DNA of 52,630 bases from Pseudomonadales bacterium (GTDB lineage: Bacteria > Pseudomonadota > Gammaproteobacteria > Pseudomonadales > Azotimanducaceae): contig JAKUTH010000014.1 of assembly GCA_022448085.1 (NCBI GenBank), forward strand, positions 1-52,630, written 5' to 3'. The position numbers were made by a program, and so were the translations under genes. The notes below the pieces were generated by a model that saw only the letters and a list, made by a program, of their open reading frames with translations, searched no databases and had not been told where the DNA came from. Below, piece by piece: positions 9,190 to 17,591 of the stretch; the first letter of the stretch is position 1, and the number at the start of each line of letters is the position of its first letter.

Positions 9190-10305
9190 GTGTCTGAACC
9201 TCAAGATTCGCAACTTGCCGACAATCCCTTGTACTTGCGTCAAAAAGAACGAGCGGATGCAAATAAGCCCCCTTCGCGAAATAGTCCGTTAGGTGCGGTG
9301 GCCCAGTCACGCTTCCCCGAAGGGAGAAGTCGTCGAGAAATGGTTGAAGGCATTCTTGCCCAGGACGAGGGATTGGTAGAAGGGCACTTTGGAAGCGTGC
9401 ATTACATCCCGACTACCGTTTGCGGAATCGACTTAAAACTTGAACCACTGCAGCCAAGTATCGGCACCATCGTTCACGGACTTGATTTGGCCACCGATCT
9501 CAATGATCCGGAGATGGTTTCGTTTTTGCGCGAACTGTGGTTGCAACGACGCGTCATCATGTTTCGGGGCCAAGCGCACCTTTCCAGACAGCAGATGGTC
9601 GAATTTGCGCAGCACTTCGGTGAGGTGGGCGCACCTTTTGGTGAACGCGAACATATACCGAATTCTCCTCACGATCTTAACCAACAAGTCAAAGTCCCTG
9701 AGATTCCGAACATGTTGGTATTGCCGTCGGACGAAAGGGTTCCCAATGCGGCAACGGGGTGGCACTGCGACGCGACCTGGCAGACTCGTCCCCCCATGGG
9801 CTCAATCCTCATGTGCCGGGAATCCCCCCCAATAGGTGGTGATACCTGTTTTTGCGATTGCTACAGCATGTGGGAGGGATTGCCGTTGGTGACTAAGCGG
9901 CGTATCGAAGGGCTAACCGCCGTCCACGTGGGTGGGGTTGGGCACCAGATGGATGGAAAAACGCCGGCAGCGATTCACCCTGTCGCTCGTACTCACCCAG
10001 AGACCGGTCATACAACGCTCTATGTCCAACAAGGTTTCGTTCGCCGGTTTGCGGAAGAACATGAGATCACAGAGGACGAAGAAAAATCATTACTACTACA
10101 AATGAAGATGCAAGAGGGGCGGCCCGAATACACCTGCCGTTTCCGTTGGGAAGAGGGCTCGTTGGCCATGTGGGATAACCGGGCCGTTCTCCATACAGCA
10201 AGCGGCGACTTCTGGCCCCATCGACGACTTATGGAACGCTTGACCATACTCGATTTCGATGCAACTCGACGTAGGCCCTACTATGCCCGGCAACGCACCG
10301 ATTAA
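9190..10305 (+). CDS. TauD/TfdA-family dioxygenase with N-terminal extension
   Basis: 371 residues with a GTG start; a purine-rich AAAGGATAGGA stretch just upstream serves as ribosome site. Triad: H192-C-D194 in TGWHCDATWQ, H335 in WDNRAVLHTA, then R346/R350. About 75-80 residues precede the usual TauD start near IGTIVHGLDL, a polar, Arg-rich extension longer than in typical 280-300 residue members. RPPMGSILMCRESPPIGGDT matches the cofactor-proximal strand of the family. The stop lies 17 bp before the amidohydrolase start, so the two are probably co-transcribed: oxidation followed by hydrolysis or decarboxylation. Confidence 0.9.
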   Translation: MSEPQDSQLADNPLYLRQKERADANKPPSRNSPLGAVAQSRFPEGRSRREMVEGILAQDEGLVEGHFGSVHYIPTTVCGIDLKLEPLQPSIGTIVHGLDLATDLNDPEMVSFLRELWLQRRVIMFRGQAHLSRQQMVEFAQHFGEVGAPFGEREHIPNSPHDLNQQVKVPEIPNMLVLPSDERVPNAATGWHCDATWQTRPPMGSILMCRESPPIGGDTCFCDCYSMWEGLPLVTKRRIEGLTAVHVGGVGHQMDGKTPAAIHPVARTHPETGHTTLYVQQGFVRRFAEEHEITEDEEKSLLLQMKMQEGRPEYTCRFRWEEGSLAMWDNRAVLHTASGDFWPHRRLMERLTILDFDATRRRPYYARQRTD

Positions 10306-10321
10306 CGGAAAATCACCCCGC

Positions 10322-11485
10322 ATGAAGCCGATTTCAGCCGATTCGCACGTCGTTGAAGGACCAGAGGTGTTTACCGGATTGGCACAGCGTTTTGGCGACG
10401 ATGCACCGCGGATCGTGACGGTTGGCGAGGAAGTTGACGCTATAGTCATTCCGTCACGAGGACGAGGAGGTGTTGGAGTCGCGCGTATGGCGATGGCGAG
10501 CACACGGCTTGCTCGTAATGAGCCGCTCGTTCGAAAACACGGTCGTAAACCCGAAGTCGCGCACCTTAATGATCCTGAAATGGAAGCGCTCTTTAGAAAA
10601 GGATACGACGGTTTGGAACCCGGCTTGATCGATGGTTCCAAGCGTCATCAGATTCAAGACATCGACGGTCTTGATGCGGAGTTTTTGTACCCGGGTTTTT
10701 TTGCGATGTTCGGTTTCAAAAACACGGAGTTGCTGGTTGCGTGCCAGAAAAACTATAACGACTGGCTCGCAGATTACACCGAGGCAAGTTCTGGCAGATT
10801 ACAGGGTTTACCAGCGATACCGATGCAGGATCCAAGGGCCGCTGCCGACGAACTTAAACGGGTCATCAATCTTGGATTCAAGGGGGGTTGCATTCCATGT
10901 ACGTCACCCGCCGATCGACCGTATTTCGACGACGTCTACGAACCGATCTGGTCCATAGCAGAAGAGGCTCACTTTCCTCTTTCGATGCACGTTGGCTGCG
11001 GCGCCTACGTACCACCGAATCAACGCTCGCAGAAAAAAGTTGACGGCATCGCCGGGTACGCTGCATCACAGAACACGGTACAAACCACAATCGTCGAATT
11101 GATGTGCCGGGGTGTATGCGAACGCCATCCAACCCTTAAGATCGTCGTGGCGGAATTTAATGCTGGCTGGATTGCCCACTGGCTCTACCGAGTCGACCAA
11201 GGACTTCAACGCGAGCGTCGTTCAATGCCAGAACCGTTTACGGGCGCTCATCCCCAAGAGATCTGGGAACGACAGTTTTATTGCACAATCGAAGACGACA
11301 GGGCGGCTCTGTTAACGCGAGACATCATTGGCGTCGACACCATGCTGTGGGGATCCGACTATCCGCATACCGATTCGACTTGGCCTTGCTCAGGGGAGGT
11401 CTTGGACGAGTTGTTTGAAGGGATATCGACATCGGACAGGACGAAAATCACAAGAACAAATGTTGAAGCGCTATACGGGCTGTAA
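10322..11485 (+). CDS. amidohydrolase-2 family protein
   Basis: 387 residues from the ATG at 10322; upstream in-frame ATGs at 10259 and 10283 would overlap the preceding gene and add a non-family tail. The N-terminus ISADSHVVEG carries the D-S-H variant of the metal-binding HxH motif found in ACMSD/uracil-5-carboxylate-decarboxylase-like amidohydrolases. The C-terminal MLWGSDYPHTD supplies the conserved metal Asp, and SMHVGCGAYVPP in the middle supplies a metal His. The branch performs metal-dependent decarboxylation or hydration/hydrolysis of aromatic or unsaturated carboxylic acids in catabolism. It follows the TauD-type gene by 17 bp, implying a shared transcript. Exact substrate unknown. 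Confidence 0.9.
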   Translation: MKPISADSHVVEGPEVFTGLAQRFGDDAPRIVTVGEEVDAIVIPSRGRGGVGVARMAMASTRLARNEPLVRKHGRKPEVAHLNDPEMEALFRKGYDGLEPGLIDGSKRHQIQDIDGLDAEFLYPGFFAMFGFKNTELLVACQKNYNDWLADYTEASSGRLQGLPAIPMQDPRAAADELKRVINLGFKGGCIPCTSPADRPYFDDVYEPIWSIAEEAHFPLSMHVGCGAYVPPNQRSQKKVDGIAGYAASQNTVQTTIVELMCRGVCERHPTLKIVVAEFNAGWIAHWLYRVDQGLQRERRSMPEPFTGAHPQEIWERQFYCTIEDDRAALLTRDIIGVDTMLWGSDYPHTDSTWPCSGEVLDELFEGISTSDRTKITRTNVEALYGL

Positions 11486-11587
11486 ATAAACAATCTCTTG
11501 GAGTCTTTCGATTTTTACCAAGGCACAGGTTTGGTCAGGGGTTCGTGCCGCTCGTGAGGTATCCAAGGCCTTGAGTTAGGTTCCTCT

Positions 11588-13462
11588 TCAGGTCTCTACA
11601 AGGTCCTCAATCGCCAGTTCAGCCGCTTCGAATGCACCCTCGGTCATGGCATCCGCTGTTGCATCCGAGTTTGCGATCGCGATTCGCCCAAACGTCTCGC
11701 GTGCACCAAGCCAAGGTGACCGCTCAGGCGACAGCTCGTCCAGCATCCATGCGAACTGCCCTGATTCCGGGTCGTGGCCATACGCATAACCGTGCGGCCA
11801 GCGATTCACCGTGATCGCTTCGATGTCGCGAGTAGGATCGAAGCCACCCGCCGACAGCATACGCCCGAGTTGATCCCGGATTCTCTCTTCGAACGTCTCG
11901 AATGTCGTCGTGAGCAACTCCCCACGCGCGGCCCGCCACTGCTTGGGAGCCGGTTGTCCGCGTAGTCCGGGGTCCAGCGGAGCGCGATACAGGCGCAGGA
12001 CAACGGGCTCATCGGGTTTGCTTGCATGCCGATAAGCGCCAATGTTGACCGGAGCGGTAAGACGGGCCGACTGAAAGTAGCTGCCCGGGCAGCGGGCGCC
12101 ATTAATCCCGAGCCTGGCAAAGGCGGTCCAGTCACGGAGCAGAACGTTGGTGTAGATTAACGGTGCTTTTGCGGCAAGCCGCAACGCTTCCTTCTGTGCC
12201 ACCGGCAACTCGTCGCAAATGTAGGGGATGGCGGCGTTGTAACAGGCCATGACGCACCGTCCCGCACGAACCTGGTACGCGCGGTCGCCACGAACATATG
12301 TTGCCGCAACCTCTTTGGCCGTCGCCGGGTCGCCACGATGCCGCACATTGACGGCGGTGCTATTGAGGCGCACACGCACCGCTGAGTCACTCGAATCCAG
12401 AGCCCCGTAATCGAAACGCGCGGTGACAACGTCATCCAGTGTATTCCCAGGCGCGACGTCCGGCACCAGCGAGCGCACTATCAGACGCGCGATCGTCGCA
12501 TTGCCGTCCGGAAACTGGCAGAACTGCGATTCTCCGGTTTGCACAGCGCCTGTCTCTACATAGTCGGCCACCCCTAGTGCTGCGGTACCGGGCCAGCCTT
12601 CGCTGATCGCAACCCAGGTAGATATCGCGTCGAGTCCGATCGCCCAGGTGGTGCACTCCCAAACGTATGACAGCGCTTCCGCGCCGATTTCTGCGTGCTC
12701 GAGCAAGAACTTTTCGTAGCTAGTCTTTCGAACGAACTCGAGCTTTTCCGCCGGACTCAATCGGTCCAGGTAGTCGGCATCGGACTCGTAGAGACGGACG
12801 AGTTCTTTCTGCGCTGTCTTCGACAAGGGTGTCCTCGCAAAATATTCGCGCCAGGACGGCTGGCCAACACGCGTCAGGAGCGTATCGCTACCGAAAGTCT
12901 CCTTGCCGAGAAACGCGCCACGCTCCAGCCCATGAGCCCCATAAACTGATTCATCATGAAATTCGGCATATCGCGAAACATCGATGCCAAGCGACGCCAA
13001 CAAGCGACGTCCCGATTCGCTATAGCGTCGAAGGTCCTGGATGTTTTCTGTACCACCATGCGACAACAGCATCCGGCCACCAAGCCAAAACTCATTGCGC
13101 TTGGCGTGTCCGCCGAAGTCGTCATGGTTATCGAGGATCAGGATGCGGGCACCTGGCACTGATTCACGGTAATACCAGGCTGCGGAGAGGCCGCTCAGCC
13201 CACCACCCACAACGACGAGGTCGTAATATTCGCCGGTGTCTTCCGGACCGTCCCAGCGGGTACCGTCTCGCATTCGGTGGGCAACCTCGTAGGACCCTTC
13301 ATGGCTGCCACGCATACCGGTGCGGATGGGTGGATAACCATCCGTCGGCGCTTGCGCCTCCGACCATCTCCACGCCAGGCTACCGCTGATCGCAACTGCC
13401 ACACCACCCATAAAGTCGCGGCGCGTGATTGAACGGTTCATTCCGGGCAATCGATTTTTCAT
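11588..13462 (-). CDS. Tat-exported FAD oxidoreductase, spermidine-dehydrogenase-like
   Basis: 624 residues from the ATG at 13462, which has ACGGAAG seven to eight bases upstream. The frame is open 102 codons further up, but that stretch looks non-coding. A twin-arginine signal is clear: S-I-T-R14-R15-D-F-M followed by a hydrophobic segment and A-E-A-Q-A. The FAD site VVVGGGLSGLSAA spans about 83-95, and ILDNHDDFGGHAKRNEF is characteristic of a periplasmic flavoprotein family that includes spermidine dehydrogenase. Expected role: periplasmic oxidation of an amine or similar donor; the acceptor is unknown. Base composition stands out: two hand-counted 60-base lines (12301, 12601) are 68 and 63 percent GC against 45-50 percent in several neighbouring genes, suggesting horizontal acquisition. 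Confidence 0.88.
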   Translation of the reverse strand: MKNRLPGMNRSITRRDFMGGVAVAISGSLAWRWSEAQAPTDGYPPIRTGMRGSHEGSYEVAHRMRDGTRWDGPEDTGEYYDLVVVGGGLSGLSAAWYYRESVPGARILILDNHDDFGGHAKRNEFWLGGRMLLSHGGTENIQDLRRYSESGRRLLASLGIDVSRYAEFHDESVYGAHGLERGAFLGKETFGSDTLLTRVGQPSWREYFARTPLSKTAQKELVRLYESDADYLDRLSPAEKLEFVRKTSYEKFLLEHAEIGAEALSYVWECTTWAIGLDAISTWVAISEGWPGTAALGVADYVETGAVQTGESQFCQFPDGNATIARLIVRSLVPDVAPGNTLDDVVTARFDYGALDSSDSAVRVRLNSTAVNVRHRGDPATAKEVAATYVRGDRAYQVRAGRCVMACYNAAIPYICDELPVAQKEALRLAAKAPLIYTNVLLRDWTAFARLGINGARCPGSYFQSARLTAPVNIGAYRHASKPDEPVVLRLYRAPLDPGLRGQPAPKQWRAARGELLTTTFETFEERIRDQLGRMLSAGGFDPTRDIEAITVNRWPHGYAYGHDPESGQFAWMLDELSPERSPWLGARETFGRIAIANSDATADAMTEGAFEAAELAIEDLVET

Positions 13463-13880
13463 AGCATGCTTCCGTCGCAGTCCGCCATACAATTGCTTCT
13501 CAGCACAAGTGCGAATCCCTGCCGTCGAAAAGCTTAGCAGAATCGCCGGAACGCCATCAAAATGAACGCCGAGAGCGGGCCCAGGATGGCCCTCGCGTCT
13601 ATGCCGCTCTTTATTTCGGCCGACTGCGTCTCGCAGGATGGGCGGATTTCCATTGCCAATTCGGATTCCGAAGGTCGCGCCTACCTGGATGCTGCCATCG
13701 ATGCTGGCTGGCGCGCCGTGGCAGAACAAACTGCATAGCAAGGGGGCGACGAACTTTAGTTCGGGCACTTTGCCAACAAACGTCGAGAAACCCCTTCAGC
13801 GAATGGGTTTTAACTGTTTGATATCAGCCACCTTGCCGCGGCCAATTCATTCAGCGTATTTTTAACGCTGACCAAAACCA
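13463..13880. other. 418 bp intergenic stretch, GC-rich, no convincing gene
   Basis: This holds the upstream region of the Tat flavoprotein and of the NIPSNAP-like gene. The GC-rich composition of the flavoprotein continues to about 13,740 (62 percent in the line at 13561) and then falls (55 percent at 13741). An open frame on each strand exists, but neither resembles a protein nor has a ribosome site. No clear repeat, integrase site or RNA gene was seen. Confidence 0.6.
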
Positions 13881-14246
13881 ATGGGAAAACAAATGGCCGG
13901 ACCGATCGTCGAAATTCGTGACTACACCATCGAAGCAGAGTGGCTGGACGCTTATCGCAAATGGGCAGAGGAAATAGCCGCACCCTGGCTCAAGCGGAAT
14001 TTAGACGTCATCGATTTTTGGATGGACTGTGACATCGACGCCGAGGTCGGTGGTTCCGCGCCCAACGTCTCGCCCAACGGTCAAGCCAATGTTTGTTGGA
14101 TTATTCGCTGGGCGAGTAAAGAAGATAGGGATAAGGGGTTCGCGGCCTTTGGAAGCTCACCCGAGTGGCAAGCCATTTGGGCTCAACATCCTAACGCAAA
14201 CGCGTATCTCCATATGAACGCACGCTTCATGGAAGCGGTCGGATAG
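13881..14246 (+). CDS. NIPSNAP-like dimeric alpha/beta-barrel protein
   Basis: 121 residues. The pattern is that of a small ferredoxin-like (Dabb/NIPSNAP) protein: an N-terminal strand VEIRDYTIE, a helix with WLDAYRKWAEEIAAPWLKR, a second strand with CWIIRWAS, a helix KEDRDKGFAAFGSSPEWQAIW, and a final strand ending at NARFMEAV. Proteins of this fold often bind small hydrophobic ligands or act as accessory monooxygenases or isomerases in catabolic clusters. It has an ATG at 13881 or an internal ATG four codons later. It ends only four bases from the convergent PhyH stop. No catalytic residues can be named. Confidence 0.75.
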   Translation: MGKQMAGPIVEIRDYTIEAEWLDAYRKWAEEIAAPWLKRNLDVIDFWMDCDIDAEVGGSAPNVSPNGQANVCWIIRWASKEDRDKGFAAFGSSPEWQAIWAQHPNANAYLHMNARFMEAVG

Positions 14247-14250
14247 AAGG

Positions 14251-15072
14251 CTAGGTGAGATAACGCCCCGGCTCTCGATTCCATTTGAACGGCAAGCCGG
14301 GGTCCCTATCGAGGATTTCCTGCGGGACATCGTCGAGCCATGTATCGGGGACATCGTTGGATTTTCGGTAGTACCAGCCAAGCAGAACCGTCCTTCTAGA
14401 CGAGGAGGCATTTCCGCGGGTTCCGTGGAGAAGTCTGGCGTCACCGATCAGTAATTGACCCGCCTTCACCGGAACGTCGATTGCGTTCGGATGGTCAAAA
14501 AACATCCACTCGTTCTCCTCATCAATATCGTAGCCCCCGCCTTCGTGGGGCGCGACTAAGTGGTCGTGCAGATCAGTTCGTTGGCGATGACTCTTGGGGA
14601 TTACCCTTAAACAGCCGTTGCCTATGTTGGTATCGCAGAGATACCAATTAAGAAATATTTGCTGTGGCCATGGAGACATGCTGACTGGATCGTCCCAGCG
14701 GGCCCAATCCTGATGCCAGTAAAGCGGTGGTCCATTAGGAGGCTTCGAAATAATCTGAAATGTCCCGCCTGAGCGATGATCATCCAGTTCTACCGCCTTC
14801 AGTATCCCAGCGGGATACTCGATTAATCGATCAACAATCTCGTCGGCCGGTAATTCGGGACTACGTTTCGACCGGTAACGAATGCCACTGATGTGGATAT
14901 CCGACCCCTGATATTTCCACTTCGGTGAGAGCCTCGTCGTGCTTAAGAGATGGTCAGACCAGTCACGGAGTTCGCATAAAAAGCGGGGTTCAAGCGCATC
15001 GTCGAGAATACAAAAGCCGTCCTCAAGCAATTGTTCACGTGCAGTTTGAATCTGTTCTATCGGTAACGGCAT
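14251..15072 (-). CDS. PhyH-family Fe(II)/2OG dioxygenase
   Basis: 273 residues. Triad: H120-Q-D122 (LYWHQDWARWDD), H216 (RLLHGTRGN), with R226/R227 as 2OG ligand. FLNWYLCDTNIGNGCLRVIPKSHR is the core double-stranded beta-helix segment leading into the family IPxSH element. Length is typical. The HQDWARWD and RLLHGTRGN motifs match a branch often annotated simply as phytanoyl-CoA dioxygenase in marine bacteria. It is divergent from the Gfo/Idh/MocA gene, and a 7 bp inverted repeat lies between them, so the two may be co-regulated. Substrate unknown. Confidence 0.9.
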   Translation of the reverse strand: MPLPIEQIQTAREQLLEDGFCILDDALEPRFLCELRDWSDHLLSTTRLSPKWKYQGSDIHISGIRYRSKRSPELPADEIVDRLIEYPAGILKAVELDDHRSGGTFQIISKPPNGPPLYWHQDWARWDDPVSMSPWPQQIFLNWYLCDTNIGNGCLRVIPKSHRQRTDLHDHLVAPHEGGGYDIDEENEWMFFDHPNAIDVPVKAGQLLIGDARLLHGTRGNASSSRRTVLLGWYYRKSNDVPDTWLDDVPQEILDRDPGLPFKWNREPGRYLT

Positions 15073-15119
15073 TAATGCATGTGTTTTGACGGTCTTGGAT
15101 TGCTGACTATTGTAAAGAA

Positions 15120-15147
15120 AAGTCCTTTTCTGTATCGATTAGGACTT
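15120..15147. promoter_or_regulatory. AAGTCCT-N14-AGGACTT inverted repeat
   Basis: Perfect 7 bp arms (15120-15126 and 15141-15147) lie midway between the divergent PhyH (start 15072) and Gfo/Idh/MocA (start 15200) genes. Symmetry, spacing and position suit a dimeric regulator or shared operator. A T-run at 15154-15160 follows shortly after, so a hairpin role on the plus strand is an alternative. Confidence 0.38.
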
Positions 15148-15199
15148 ATGAACTTTTTTTCGGTACAAAGGTAGCGCCGATCATTAGAGGAACAGTCTC

Positions 15200-16483
15200 A
15201 TGAGTGACCAAAATCAGAAAACGACAACGGTTGCCGATGATCCGAATTTCTTTAATGGCTGGCCGATGAGTACACCTCTCGATATTCGTCTGGGTAAGAC
15301 GGTTGAGAGCGGTATTAATTTCCCCCTGCGATGGGGAATTATCAGCGCATCGGCAATCGCATCCGATTGGATTAAGTCGCTCCAAGATGTTCCAGGGGCC
15401 ACCGTGACCGCGGTCGCAGCTCGAGATAAAACCAGGGCTGTAGCGTACGCGGAAGCCCATGGAATTCCCGCCGCCTACGGTTCGTACGATGAGCTATACA
15501 ACGATCCGAATGTCGACATCGTTTACATTGCCTCAAAAACGTGGGATCACCATCGAGACATGCTCATGGCGATTAACGCCGGTAAGCATGTGCTGTGCGA
15601 AAAACCCTTCACGGACACGGCCGAACAGGCGCAAGAAATATACGCTGCGGCGGATCAAGAGGGCGTATTTTGTCAGGAAGGAATGTGGTTGCGCTTTTTC
15701 CCCGCGGTCGAGCATGCCCGCGCCGCAATTGAGAGGGGCGATATTGGAGCGCTTCAAGTCGTGCAGGCGGACTATCCAGATCGAGTCTACGCACTGAACC
15801 CAGCAATCACCGGATTTGGTGCCGACGAGATGCCGGTGATTGCTGCGACGGGTCGAAAAATGAGAGGGCAACCGTACGCCAATGACGCATTTTCGGGGCA
15901 CGGTGCACCACCGAGCGCGGCCATCCTTCAATATGGCGAACAGCAAGGAATCGCGGTGATCACTTTTCCGTCCGGGCGATTCGTTGAAGAAACTCAATAC
16001 GTCGGCACGAAAGGCCGCATCACGATCGAAACCCCGTCGCACCACCCGACCGCACTGACGATTCGTACGGGGCGACCTTCACGTCAAGGCACGCGAAAAG
16101 ACGATGGAAAACCCGTGATGGAGCTTAATCCTAGCCAAGGTTGGATCGGCGACTGGAGCGAAAATAAATGGAATCAAGATCGAAATACAAGCAACGGTAC
16201 GTTTAATCAGGTAGAGCGATTTGAGTATCCGATACCAACGCCCGCACCGATTACGAGAGGTCAACCCGCGGGTTCGCGATGGACCGGGGAAAAGCTAATC
16301 ACCTACAAAGGCTGGACGTGGAGTGGGTGTACCCAACACGGCTTTATTTACCAAGCGCAGGCGGTGCATCGGTGCTTCGAGGCGGGTCTCACCGAAATGC
16401 CGCAATTCACGCGTAACGAGTCGATTCGAGTTTGTGAGATCATAGACGAGATCAACCGACAGTGTGCGGAGACTGGCTTTTGA
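15200..16483 (+). CDS. Gfo/Idh/MocA-family oxidoreductase
   Basis: 427 residues. The Rossmann start is FPLRWGIISASAIASDWIKS around 41-60 (a GxGxIA site in degenerate form, S-A-S-A-I-A), followed by AVAARD. The signature EKP is at 134-136 in HVLCEKPF, and WLRFFPAVEHAR near 165-180 resembles the dihydrodiol-dehydrogenase branch. The family oxidises or reduces hydroxyls of sugars, inositols or dihydrodiols with NAD(P). A roughly 40-residue N-terminal extension (PNFFNGWPMSTPLDIR) and an insert near 270-350 rich in Trp and Asn distinguish it from short members. AGAGGAA precedes the ATG as ribosome site. The next gene starts 10 bp after the stop, suggesting one transcript. Confidence 0.88.
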   Translation: MSDQNQKTTTVADDPNFFNGWPMSTPLDIRLGKTVESGINFPLRWGIISASAIASDWIKSLQDVPGATVTAVAARDKTRAVAYAEAHGIPAAYGSYDELYNDPNVDIVYIASKTWDHHRDMLMAINAGKHVLCEKPFTDTAEQAQEIYAAADQEGVFCQEGMWLRFFPAVEHARAAIERGDIGALQVVQADYPDRVYALNPAITGFGADEMPVIAATGRKMRGQPYANDAFSGHGAPPSAAILQYGEQQGIAVITFPSGRFVEETQYVGTKGRITIETPSHHPTALTIRTGRPSRQGTRKDDGKPVMELNPSQGWIGDWSENKWNQDRNTSNGTFNQVERFEYPIPTPAPITRGQPAGSRWTGEKLITYKGWTWSGCTQHGFIYQAQAVHRCFEAGLTEMPQFTRNESIRVCEIIDEINRQCAETGF

Positions 16484-16493
16484 AGGAGGGATC

Positions 16494-17555
16494 ATGAAAA
16501 GACTATTTGTGTGGTTTCTAAGCGTGATGTATCTCGCCCCGTTCGTGGCACTTGGGGACGTGCCCCGCACGCCTGCGGGTCATCCCGACCTCACCGGTAA
16601 CTACGATGCGGGTTCATTAACACCGGAGGAACGGCCCAGAATTTTTGGTAAGAACCAATTCATGACCGCGAAACAAGCCGAGCGAATGAAGACCGGCCTG
16701 GTAGCGGCATTGCAGTCCGTTGCCAACCGCATCAGCGACCCTAATCGCGGTGCGCCCGTCAAAGGCGGGGATGGAAACAATGCGGCGGGAGCAGGTGGTG
16801 TCGGTGGATACAACAGTTTTTGGGTCGACCCTGGCGACCACGTGTTGGCTATCGACGGTAAATTCCGTACTTCGATTGTTTACGATCCTCCGAACGGTAG
16901 AAAACCAACGATGACAACGAAGGGGAGAGTAAAGACGGCGGATAATTTCAGTTCGTTCACGCACCAGAACGATGGCACGGCTTCTTGGTTGGATCGAGAA
17001 GGCCCTGGCCCCTTCGATGGCCCTGAAGAACTTGCGTTGGCAGAGCGTTGCCTGTTGGGATTTAGCGCGGGCCCACCGATGCTTCCCGGGCTATACAACA
17101 ACTTCAAACGTATCGTGCAATCGGATGATCATGTCGTGATTTTGTTGGAAATGGTTCACGATGCGCGAGTCATTCGACTTAACTCTGAGCATCCGTCTGC
17201 GGATACAAGGCACTGGCTTGGCGATTCCATTGGGCATTGGGAGGATGACACGTTGGTTGTCGACACCACCAATTTTCGGGAGGATACGGGTCTGTACGGA
17301 GGCGACGAAAACCTTCATCTTGTTGAGCGGTTTACGCTTCGAGAAGACGGTCATTTACTCTATAACTTCACGGTGGATGACCCGACTATCTGGGAAAATC
17401 CATGGAGCGGCGAGTACGTGTGGAAAGGCACTGACGAGCGTGTCTACGAATACGCTTGCCATGAAGGCAACTACGCCATGGGGAATATTCTTCGGGGTGC
17501 TCGGCTGCTCGAACGAGAAGAGTTCGACCGACGTGGTGCAAACGCGGCCGACTAG
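16494..17555 (+). CDS. exported protein of unknown function (PRTPAGHPDLTGNY family)
   Basis: 353 residues from the ATG at 16494, chosen because GAAGGAGG sits at ideal spacing and a signal peptide (KRLFVWFLSVMYLAPFVALG) follows at once; an upstream GTG at 16464 would overlap the preceding gene. After cleavage the mature start is DVPRTPAGHPDLTGNY. The C-terminal half has repeated strand-like segments (GHWEDDTLVVDTTNF, LHLVERFTL, DPTIWENPWSGEY). I recognise this as a secreted family widespread in Acidobacteria and marine gammaproteobacteria with no established function; it often accompanies exported oxidases. It precedes the haloperoxidase lipoprotein by 36 bp on the same strand. Confidence 0.75.
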   Translation: MKRLFVWFLSVMYLAPFVALGDVPRTPAGHPDLTGNYDAGSLTPEERPRIFGKNQFMTAKQAERMKTGLVAALQSVANRISDPNRGAPVKGGDGNNAAGAGGVGGYNSFWVDPGDHVLAIDGKFRTSIVYDPPNGRKPTMTTKGRVKTADNFSSFTHQNDGTASWLDREGPGPFDGPEELALAERCLLGFSAGPPMLPGLYNNFKRIVQSDDHVVILLEMVHDARVIRLNSEHPSADTRHWLGDSIGHWEDDTLVVDTTNFREDTGLYGGDENLHLVERFTLREDGHLLYNFTVDDPTIWENPWSGEYVWKGTDERVYEYACHEGNYAMGNILRGARLLEREEFDRRGANAAD

Positions 17556-17591
17556 TCGGATTTCGTACTCAACGTCTCTTAAATACGCGGC

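Noticed and set aside
11564-11573. CAAGGCCTTG palindrome between two convergent genes
   Set aside because: No loop, no T-run; a 10 bp palindrome is expected by chance in 52 kb.
13463-13768. Upstream in-frame extension of the Tat flavoprotein (102 codons)
   Set aside because: The Tat signal and a ribosome site lie at 13462; the extension has no domain and is open because of high GC.
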